Below are positions 37,001 through 49,000 of a stretch of 64,000 bases of DNA, piece by piece. The stretch comes from Arenicola marina (Eukaryota; Annelida; Polychaeta; Arenicolidae). The first letter of the stretch is position 1. Each line of letters opens with the position of its first letter. The position numbers and the translations under genes were made by a program. The notes beneath the pieces are model-generated. The model did no database searches. It worked only from the letters and a program-made list of their open reading frames with translations, and was not told where the DNA came from. The stretch is from contig OZ025260.1 of assembly GCA_964019135.1 (NCBI GenBank), positions 35,024,254 through 35,088,253 of the forward strand, given 5' to 3'.

Positions 37001-40000
37001 GGCCTGCCGTCGGAGTACCCTAGAACCGTCGTTGCGTGTTCATGCGGTGCGCTGTTGCAGACCGCCGGAGGCCTGCCGTCGGAGTACCCCAGAACCGCCG
37101 TTGCGTGTTCATGCGGTGCGCTGTTGCAGACCGCCGGAGGCCTGCCGTCGGAGTACCCTAGAACCGTCGTTGCGTGTTCATGCGGTGCGCTGTTGCAGAC
37201 CGCCGGAGGCCTGCCGTCGGAGTACCCTAGAACCGTCGTTGCGTGTTCATGCGGTGCGCTGTTGCAGACCGCCGGAGGCCTGCCGTCGGAGTACCCTAGA
37301 ACCGTCGTTGCTTGTTCATGCGGTTCTAGGTTACTCGGGAGGCCTGCAACTGCACACCGCATGAACACGCAACGGCGGCCTACAAGCCGCTACGTGTTAC
37401 AATGCAACGGCGGCCTACAAGCCGCTACGTGTTACAATGCAACGGCGGTTTAGAGGATATGACTGAGTGAGACCTGTGTATTTTATTTGGCTACATATTT
37501 GTATTAGACTAGAGGCAAATTATACAGTGGGAAGAATTATACATAATACTCACAATGATGCTGAACGTTATGAAGGCTTAATTCCACCAATGATTGTAAT
37601 CGATAATTAAGACCTTTAATCTAGAACAATTTTACTGTCTATTTACTCTCATCGGAATATCATTGCAAGATTGTAAGCCATTATACTAAGCTTATTTTTT
37701 TTTTAAGTGGATGATAGTCTATTTATGTTTTTGCAGCTGTTTATTTAGTCCGGTACCGTGAAGCTCTGGGTGATATTATGTATGCTGTTTACCGGCTGCT
37801 CTTTGTGTGCTTTTGAAGGCGAAGGGGGCCGAACAGAAAACCTGGATACAGATCTCATTTGGGCGCAGCTACTGAGCTCCAGAGAGTCAAAGTGAGTCCT
37901 GTAATCAAGACTCAATAGGTCGTATGACGCTGCCTCGTATCGGCAGGCTTGTCACTTAGATCAGAGTGAATTCCTCATTACTCATTTATTATGTGAAACA
38001 CTTCTACCGCTGCCTCATTAAAGGAAGCTGCTGCATTTAAGTGCGTTACATTATTTATGATATTCGATGCTCTGCGCTACACAACTTCATTCGGTCGGCA
38101 GAAAGTCTAACGATATATATACAAGAGGCGCTTTGCATAATTTGAAGTTCGGGATATTTCTTGGGTAAGCATTTATAAATATCAGTAATTTTTCGCAGAA
38201 TATTACATATGGGGCCTCCCTGGTGTAGTGGTTAGCGCACTATACCGCAGATCAATAGGTCCTGGGGCCTCCCTGGTCTAGAGGTTAGCGCACTATACCG
38301 CAGATCAATAGGTCCTAGGGGCTCCCTAGTCTAGTGGATAGCGCACTATACCGCAGATTAATAGGTCTTGGGGGCCTCTGGTGTAGTGTTTAGCGCATTG
38401 GATCGCAGATCAGTAGGTCGTGGCTTCGAATACAGGCCTTGGCACCTAACCTGGGGCATGTTCCGTCCAAGAGGTTGAATCCGTCATCGTCCCAGGAGAT
38501 TCTTTGGCCCTATTTAACCCATGTGTGCACAAAAACGGCATAAAACACCAATTCATGTTATTTCATTTCTCACACGGACATGGCTATTATATAAACTGAC
38601 CAGAGCTTATTTTCGTGAAACGTTCATTTTGTTCACGTGCTCACCTGTTGTGTTTTAAGCACACCATCTGGTCTCTGTAATAGAGAATGATGTGCGATGT
38701 AACCCTGTGCCTCCGTCTATCGCTGACGCTGTGAGCGTGTATGGCTGCAGGTTTCTGATGGGAGCCTCGTGTGGGGGAGGCAACATGAAGATGGACGATG
38801 AGGTGTTTGACAGCATGGGTCTCAAGGCCAGACACGCCTATTCCATCCTCGACGTACAGGATGTCGCCGGCTTCAGGTAGAGGCCTAGCTCTGATATCAA
38901 AACCACCACCAAGGTGAAGGTGTGGAATAGCACAACACTTTTCGATGTTTAGTCCCTTTCGAAAGCTTCCGGCGCAAAATGTCTTAACTAATGTCTTAAA
39001 TATTTACCTTTTCGCGATCTACAAAGTGTATATTTAGTCTCGGCGCCTTTTTTTAAGTCAAACGCCTGCAAAATATACACATTTGAAACGTAATCCATTT
39101 AGGAGTTCAGTTCGCGTACGCCACCGTGCGTGTTTTCTACATCGAAAAGTGTTGTGCTATTCAAAACCTTCACCTTGGTGGTGGTTTTGATGTCAGAGCT
39201 AGTAGATACCATGGAACTTATAAAAATCACTTCGCCTCTATGGTATCTTCTTTGCCAAATTTGTATATAACAAGGACATCCGACAAGACCGCGTGCTCGG
39301 GTTTATGGGAGACCGAGATATTGGATTTAGTTGTTTTCGGCTCTAACCAAGATCAGCCCGCCACACTACATTTGCACTTTTGCAAACGCTCGAAGTCGCT
39401 TGGTATCTCTGTTGTAACGATAACGTCTTACTGCGTGTATGGTCCAGGTCTTGGCTTTCCAAACGTTGAAACTACAATTTATGGTCAAAATTCAGTGTCA
39501 AGGTAGTAAATGCCGGTATAGAATAGCATTCCCTAGGAAATGAAATCAGCTAGGTCATTTAAGGAGTTTCAAAACCATAATGTCGACATGCAAGGTTTTT
39601 TCCTGCAAATGCAATTCTTGCTTAATGGGCAGTTTCACTATTGGTATAAACGATAGAAAAGTGGAGTTTGTGAAACAGGTATTTGTCATTCAGCGTCATA
39701 TGTACATCATTCATAACCACCATCATCATTGTCGTTGTCGGTCAATACCAATTATGCTAATGTATGTTGTTGACTTTTAATACCGACTTTAAATACAGCT
39801 TTATCTTATGTTATTTTGCTCTCTGCGCCTGTCAGACTGGTGCGCCTGCGCAACCCGTGGGGTCGGTTTTCCTGGAGTGGCGCCTGGGGGGACGCCTCGC
39901 CCATGTGGGACCAGATCCCTGCAGCCACCAGGGCCAAGATGATGCCTCAGGGCGAGCGGGAGGGCATCTTCTGGATGTCCCTGGCCGACATGATGATGTC

Positions 40001-43000
40001 AGTACTGCTGGGATCTGGAGCTGACGATGTCATTCATATTTTGTGCAAATTAGTCGGATTTGACATTCATGAGCAAATTAGTCGGATTTACTTCAACTAG
40101 TAAATTAGTCGGCTTTACGTTAATTAGTGCATTTGTCGGCTTTTACTTAATTAGTGAATTAGTCGTATTTACATTAATTAATCAATTAGTCGGATTTTAC
40201 ATAAATTATTAAATTAGTCGGATTTTATCTTTAATTACATTAAATGGTTCTGATGACAAAGTTCTCGTCATAAATTTGACTGAAGATATCGTTGCTCTCG
40301 GGTGTTTACTCTTGACAAGCCAAAAGGGAATTCCAATAATACTAGAACGTACATCAATGTTTATACGTAAAGATATGCTTGAGTACAGCTTTCCAGTTGA
40401 ACCTTGATATATACAGCTGTATCTGTATCAAGTTATTATTTTTTGTGGTCCCGCATTTCGCATGTAACATTTTAACACTTAAATAACCTAATAATAATCT
40501 TCTATTGGTTGTCAGATACTTCGACGCCATTGATATATGCAAATACCGGGCCGACTGGATGGAGTCACGGGTGGCGGGCAGTCTGCCCAACCAGGCCCAG
40601 GAGGCCATGTGGGTCACTCGCATCGAGGCATTCCAGTCCACGGAGGTGGAACTGGGTCTCTTCCAGGAGGGCGCCAGGTGAGTGGGGTGGGGTGGGGTGA
40701 AACTCGGTCTCTTCCAGGAGGGCGCCAGGTGAGGAGGGTGGGGGGTTGGGCTGGTGGATCTGGGTCTCTTCCACAGAGGACGCGAGTTAAGTGTGGGGGC
40801 ATGAGTGCACATGAAAACTTAACTAGGCGCTTTCTTCAAAGTCGGCTCTTTTCGAGGAAAAGTGGCCTAAAACACCAACATTCCATTCCTTTTCGAGGAA
40901 GGACCTCTCACAGCATGACGACCGCATCGTGTCAGTGGCAAGGAGCAAGGGTAGAGCGGAGCCATGTCCACTGGGGTACCCCCTGCTTTTTTCGAAAGTA
41001 AACGGACATGTTGGTATTTTACTGTGCTTGAAGGGTATGTTGGGCCATACTATTTCCTGCGAGAATGGTACAGGTGGCGTCCTTGTGTAGTACATCATGA
41101 AACTGTGGGCATTGTTGGCACTCTTTGGCACTCTTTGGCAATTAAACTGTAAATAAACATTACAATGTATACATTTCTTTCCGGTTTACAGTTAAAACTG
41201 ATACAGATGGAATAATGCGTCCAGCTCATTTCTACGACACTATCTGAAATTCATTATGCACATCCTATTGCATGAATAACTTTAAGTAAGACGACGTGCC
41301 TCCCTCCGCTTTCCACCGCCAGGGGTCAGGAGCGTACGGCCCGGAACTCCGTGGACCTGTGCGTGACGGTGTTCCGCACGGTGTACGGCGCGGACCGCTC
41401 CGTGGGACGCCTCGTCGTACACAGCAAGCGGCAGGTCCGCAGCTTCGTGGGCTGTCATGTGATCCTCGAGCCCGGGGAGTACACCGTAGTCTGCATGGCC
41501 TACAACCACTGGAACCTGGGTGAGTCGATTGGTGGTATTTAAAGTACACCATAGTCTGCATGGCCTACAACCACTGGAACCTGGGTGAGTCGATTGGTGG
41601 TATTTAAAGTACACCGTAGTCTGCATGGCCTACAACCACTGGAACCTGGGTGAGTCGATTGGTGGTATTTAAAGTACACCGTAGTCTGCATGGCCTACAA
41701 CCACTGGAACCTGGGTGAGTCGATTGGTGGTATTTAAAGTACACCGTAGTCTGCATGGCCTACAACCACTGGAACCTGGGTGAGTCGATTGGTGGTATTT
41801 AAAGTACACCGTAATCTGCATGGCCTACAACCACTGGAACCTGGGTGAGTCGATTGGTGGTATTTAAAGTACACCGTAGTCTGCATGGCCTACAACCACT
41901 GGAACCTGGGTGAGTCGATTGGTGGTATTTAAAGTACACCGTAGTCTGCATGGCCTACAACCACTGGAACCTGGGTGAGTCGATTGGTGGTATTTAAAGT
42001 ACACCGTAGTCTGCATGGCCTACAACCACTGGAACCTGGGTGAGTCGATTGGTGGTATTTAAAGTACACCGTAGTCTGCATGATTGTTGACGATATTCGC
42101 TCTGGCTCTGCGCGCGACTCGAGCAGTTCACAACTTCCGCCAAGACGAGCGGCGAGTGAGCGGTCGATTCGAAATTTGTTGTGTGGGAAAAGATGGACAT
42201 GTCATGGAACATCGGGTCTGTTGAAAGATATCAACGGTGCTATCCTGTAACATAACATCTATGGCTTTAAAAACTACTGGATTTGGCGGTGAGTGTTGCT
42301 TAGTTTGTTTCACAGAGATGAGGTGAGACGGCAACCCAAGGCGTTCCGCGGTCACAGACTTGCTTCGCACTGTGGCTGTAGACGGGCCCTGTCAGATTTT
42401 TGCCCGGTCTACAGCCACAGTACTGGGGCTAAGTCGATTGGTGGTATTTAAAGTACACCGTAGTCTGCATGGCCTACAACCACTGGAACCTGGGTGAGTC
42501 GATTGGTGGTATTTAAAGTACACCGTAGTCTGCATGGCCTACAACCACTGGAACCTGGGTGAGTCGATTGGTGGTATTTAAAGTACACCGTAGTCTGCAT
42601 GGCCTACAACCACTGGAACCTGGGTGAGTCGATTGGTGGTATTTAAAGTACACCGTAGTCTGCATGGCCTACAACCACTGGAACCTGGGTGAGTCGATTG
42701 GTGGTATTTAAAGTACACCGTAGTCTGCATGGCCTACAACCACTGGAACCTGGGTGAGTCGATTGGTGGTATTTAAAGTACACCGTAGTCTGCATGGCCT
42801 ACAACCACTGGAACCTGGGTGAGTCGATTGGTGGTATTTAAAGTACACCGTAGTCTGCATGGCCTACAACCACTGGAACCTGGGTGAGTCGATTGGTGGT
42901 ATTTAAAGTACACCGTAGTCTGCATGGCCTACAACCACTGGAACCTGGGTGAGTCGATTGGTGGTATTTAAAGTACACCGTAGTCTGCATGGCCTACAAC

Positions 43001-46000
43001 CACTGGAACCTGGGTGAGTCGATTGGTGGTATTTAAAGTACACCGTAGTCTGCATGGCCTACAACCACTGGAACCTGGGTGAGTCGATTGGTGGTATTTA
43101 AAGTACACCGTAGTCTGCATGGCCTACAACCACTGGAACCTGGGTGAGTCGATTGGTGGTATTTAAAGTACACCGTAGTCTGCATGGCCTACAACCACTG
43201 GAACCTGGGTGAGTCGATTGGTGGTATTTAAAGTACACCGTAGTCTGCATGGCCTACAACCACTGGAACCTGGGTGAGTCGATTGGTGGTATTTAAAGTA
43301 CACCGTAGTCTGCATGGCCTACAACCACTGGAACCTGGGTGAGTCGATTGGTGGTATTTAAAGTACACCGTAGTCTGCATGGCCTACAACCACTGGAACC
43401 TGGGTGAGTCGATTGGTGGTATTTAAAGTACACCGTAGTCTGCATGGCCTACAACCACCGGAACCTGGGTGAGTCGCTTGGCGGTAAGTATTGGTTGAGC
43501 GGGGACGCGCAGATAGTGTAGTGACGTCAGCACACTCACGAACCCCCAATGAATAAACTCCTCCGTCAGAGGGCACAACACATTCTCACTTGCCGTATAT
43601 TCACCGACTATAAGCAAAGCCTCCTTGTGGGAGAGTGTTATATAATGCTTACTTCTGTTCCAATAGCGAAGGCGCCTCCCTCCGATCGTACGCAAACCTG
43701 TCCCGCCAAATGGCACCTGCATCGGGGCCAGTCTCAATGTAGCCTTCATGTACACAAAAGCTGCCTAAAACTCACTACTTTTCATTTCATTTCAGTGTCT
43801 TTGCACGCGTTCATATATCTTATTTGTCTAGAATGCTGACTGTGTTTTATTACCAGTGCGGAGCAGTCCCGTGAAAGACGTTCTGGTGGTGCACAGCTCC
43901 AAGGGTCTCCTGGTCCGGGCTCATCTTGCTCCGGACTTCATCCTGGCCGACAGCATCATACAGCTGGCCATAGCAAAGGGATCCCGACACGAGGTGGGTG
44001 GACCGCCTTATACCACAGACTGTACTCAGCCAAGGGGCCGCCTTATACCATAGGCTGTACTCAGGCAAGGGACCGCCTTATACCACAGGCTGTCCTCAGC
44101 CAAGGGACCGCCTTATACCATAGGCTGTACTCAGCCAAGGGACCGCCTTATACCGCAGGCTGTACTCAGGCAAGAGACCGCCTTATACTATAGGCTGTAC
44201 TCAGCCAAGGGACCGCCTTATACCATCGGCTGTACTGAGGCAAGGGACCGCCTTATACCACAGGCTGTACTCAGCCAAGGGATCGCCTTATACCACAGGC
44301 TGTACTCAGCCAAGGGACCGCCTTATACCACAGGCTGTACTCAGCCAAGGGACCGCCTTATACCACAGGCTGTACTCAGCCAAGGGACCGCCTTATACCA
44401 TAGGCTGTACTGAGGCAAGGGACCGCCTTATACCACAGGCTGTACTCAGGCAAGGGACCGCCTTATACCACAGGCTGTACTCAGCCAAGGGACCGCCTTA
44501 TACCACAGGCTGTACTCAGGCAAGGGACCGCCTTATACCACAGGCTGTACTCAGCCAGGGGACCGCCTAATACCATAGGCTGTACTCAGCCAAGGGACCG
44601 CCTTATACTATAGGCTGTACTAAACCAAGGGACCGCCTTATACCACAGGCTGTACTCAGCCAAGGGACCGCCTTATGCCATAGGCTGTACTCAGCCAAGG
44701 GACGGCCTTATACCATAGGCTGTACTCAGGCAAGGGGCCGCCTTATACTATAGGCTGTACTAAGCCGAGGGGCCGCCTTATACCACAGGCTGTACTCAGG
44801 CAAGGGACTGCCTTATACCACAGGCTGTACTCAGCCACAGGACGGCCTTATACCACAGGCTGTACTCAGGCAAGGGACAGCCTTATACCACAGGCTGTAC
44901 TCAGCCAAGGGACCGCCTTATACCACAGGCTGTACTCAGCCAAGGGACCGCCTTATACCACAGGCTGTACTCAGCCAAGGGACCGCCTTATACCACAGGC
45001 TGTACTCAGGCAAGGGACCGCCTTATACCACAGGCTGTACTCAGCCAAGGGACCGCCTGATACCACAGGCTGTACTCAGGCAAGGGACCGCCTTATACCA
45101 CAGGCTGTACTCAGCCAAGGGACCGCCTTATACCACAGGCTGTACTCAGGCAAGGGATCGCCTTATACCACAGGCTGTACTCAGCCAAGGGACCGCCTTA
45201 TACCACAGGCTGTACTCAGGCAAGGGACGGCCTTATACCACAGGCTGTACTCAGCCAAGGGACCGCCTTATACCACAGGCTGTACTCAGCCAAGGGACCG
45301 CCTTATACCATAGGCTGTACTCAGCCAAGGGACCGCCTTATACCATAGGCTGTACTCAGGCAAGGGACCGCCTTATAGCACAAGCTGTACTGCGATTTTA
45401 TTCATTTGTATGATTGGCAGCAGAGGCTCTGTCGCAAACATACTAAAACTCACGTCATAAAATGATCCTTAAAATAGTTTCGGGTTGCTTACTCACCTCA
45501 GTGATTTTGAGAGCGATCGCGGGAGATTCGCGGAAAATGTAGGCCGAGACGTCACTGTAGGGAATTTAGGAATTTGACTTTACCATACAAATTTGCATGA
45601 AGAATTCTATCATCACCTAAAATCATTTCACAAAATTTGCATGAACAAATCTTTTATCACTTAAAATCATTTCCCAATGATACAGTGCCTGTGCTCATCA
45701 CCTTATGGTTTCTGTTGGCGCCCGGGCCGTGCAGGGTCGGACCGGCATGACCACCTACTACTTGACCCACGGGTGGGCAGGCCTCTTCGTCGTCATAGAG
45801 AACCGCAGCCAGGACAAGGCCATCCACATCCAGTGTGACTGCTCCGAGAGCCTCAACGTCGTGTCCACCAGGGGCACCCTGAAGACGGTCGACTCCATCC
45901 CACCCCTACACAGGTATACAGGTTTTATGCCCTCCACCGCATAGACAGGTATACAGGGTCTGTGTGCTCCACCAGATACACAGGTATACAGGGTCTGTGT

Positions 46001-49000
46001 GCTCCACCAGATACACAGGTGAACAGGGTCTGTGCCCTCCACCAGATACACAGGCATACAGGGTCTGTGTGCTCCACCAGATACACAGGTATACAGGGTC
46101 TGTGCCCTCCACCAGATACACAGGCATACAGGGTCTGTGTGCTCCACCAGATACACAGGTACACAGGGTCTGTGTGCTCCACCAGATACACAGGTATACA
46201 GGGTCTGTGTGCTCCACCAGATACACAGGTATACAGGGTCTGTGTGCTCCACCAGATACACAGGTATACAGGGTCTGTGTGCTCCACCAGATTCACAGTT
46301 ATACAGGGTCTGTGTGCTCCACCAGATACACAGGTATACAGGGTCTGTGTCCTCCACCAGATACACAGGTATACAGGGTTTGTGTGCTCCACCAGATTCA
46401 CAGGTATACAGGGTCAGTGCCCTCCACCAGATACACAGGTATACAGGGTCTGTGTGCTCCACCAGATACACAGGTATACAGGGTCTGTGTGCTCCACCAG
46501 ATACACAGGTATACAGGGTCTGTGTCCTCCACCAGATACACAGGTATACAGGGTCTGTGTGCTCCACCAGATACACAGGTATACAGGGTCTGTGTGCTCC
46601 ACCAGATACACAGGTATACAGGGTCTGTGTGCTCCACCAGATTTACAGGTATACAGGGTCAGTGCCCTCCACCAGATACACAGGTATACAGGGTCTGTGT
46701 GCTCCACCAGATACACAGGTATACAGGGTCTGTGTGCTCCACCAGATACACAGGTATACAGGGTCTGTGTCCTCCACCAGATACACAGGTATACAGGGTC
46801 TGTGTCCTCCACCAGATACACAGGTATACAGGGTCTGTGTGCTCCACTAGATACACAGGTATACAGGGTCTGTGTGCTCCACCAGATACACAGGTATACA
46901 GGGTCTGTGTCCTCCACCAGATACACAGGTATACAGGGTCTGTGTGCTCCACCAGATTCGCAGGTATACAGGGTCAGTGCCCTCCACCAGATACACAGGT
47001 ATACAGGGTCTGTGTGCTCCACCAGATACACAGGTATACAGGGTCTGTGTGCTCCACCAGATACACAGGTATACAGGGTTTGTGTGCTCCACCAGATACA
47101 CAGGTATACAGGGTCTGTGTGCTCCACCAGATACACAGGTATACAGGGTCTGTGTGCTCCACCAGATACACAGGTATACAGGGTCAGTGCCCTCCACCAG
47201 ATACACAGGTATGCAGGGTCTGTGTGCTCCACCAGATTCACAGGTATACAGGGTCTGTGCCCTTCACCAGATACACAGGTATACAGGGTCTGTGTGCCCC
47301 ACCAGATACACAGGTATACAGGGTCTGTGTGCTCCACCAGATACACAGGTATACAGGGTCAGTGCCCTCCACTAAATACACAGGTATTCAGGGTCTGTGT
47401 GCTCCAACAGATTCACAGGTATACAGGGTCAGTGCCCTCCACCAAATACACAGTTATACAGGGTCTGTGCCCTCCACCAGATACACAGGTATGCAGGGTC
47501 TGTGTGCTCCACCAGATACACAGGTATACAGGGTCTGTGTGCTCCACCAGATACACAGGTATACAGGGTCTGTGTGCTCCACCAGATACACAGATATACA
47601 GGGTCTGTGTGCTCCACCAGATACACAGGTATACAGGGTCAGTGCCCCCCACCAAATACACAGGTATTCAGGGTCTGTGTGCTCCACCAGATTCACAGGT
47701 ATACAGGGTCAGTGCCCTCCACCAGATACACAGGTATACAGGGTCTGTGTGCTCCACCAGATACACAGGTATACAGGGTCTGTGTGCTCCATCAGATATA
47801 CAGGTATACAGGGTCTGTGTGCTCCACCAGATACACAGGTATACAGGGTCTGTGTGCTCCATCAGATTCACATGTATACAGGGTCAGTACCCTCCACCAG
47901 ATACACAGGTATACAGGGTCTGTGTGCTCCACCAGATACACAGGTATACAGGGTCTGTGTGCTCCACCAGATACACAGGTATACAGGGTCTGTGTGCTCC
48001 ACCAGATACACAGGTATACAGGGTCTGTGTGTTCCACCAGATACACAGGTATACAGGTGTTGTGCCCTCCACCAAATACACAGGTATACAGGGTCAGTGC
48101 CCTCCACCAGAGACACAGGTATACAGGGTCTGTGTGCTCCACCAGATACACAGGTATACAAGTGTTGTGCCCTCCACCAAATACACAGGTATACAGGGTC
48201 AGTGCCCTCCACCAAATACACAGGTATACAGGGTCAGTGCCCTCCACCAGATACACAGGTATACAGGGTCTTTGTGCTCCACCAGATTTACAGGTATACA
48301 GGGTCAGTGCCCTCCACCAGATACACAGGTATACAGGGTCTGTGTGCTCCACCAGATACACAGGTATACAGGGTCTGTGTGCTCCACCAAATACACAGGT
48401 ATACAGGGTCAGTGCCCTCGACCAGATACACAGGTATACAGGGTCAGTGTCCTCCACCAGATACACAGGTATACAGGGTCAGTGCCCTTCACCAGATACA
48501 CCGGTATACAGGGTCTGTGTGCTCCACCAGATACACAGGTATACAGGGTCAGTGCCCTCCACCAAATACACAGGTATACAGGGTCAGTGCCCTCCACCAG
48601 ATACACAGGTATACAGGGTCAGTGCCCTCCACCTGATACACAGGTATACAGGGTCTGTGTGCTCCACCGCATACACAGGTAAACAGGGTCTGTGTGCTCC
48701 ACCAGATACACAGGTGTATAGGGTCAGTGCCCTCCACCAGATACACAGGTATACAGGGTCTGTGTGCTCCACCAGATACACAGGTATACAGGGTCTGTGT
48801 GCTCCACCAGATACACAGGTATACAGGGTCTGTGTGCTCCACCAGATACACAGGTATACAGGGTCTGTGTGCTCCACCAGATACACAGGTATACAGGGTC
48901 TGTGTGCTCCACCAGATACACAGGTATACAGGGTCTGTGTGTTCCACCAGATACACAGGTATACAGGTGTTGTGCCCTCCACCAAATACACAGGTATACA

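Noticed and set aside
36001-37453. 430-476 codon frames over the 69-bp array, including cysteine-rich [12 protein letters not shown] repeats
   Set aside because: Intronic array with stop-free units on both strands; calpain-15 exons flank it with matching phase without it.
39126-39506. 126-codon frame in calpain-15 intron 7
   Set aside because: It starts inside the right arm of the fold-back element, and its translation shows no known domain; exon 7 to exon 8 joins perfectly without it.
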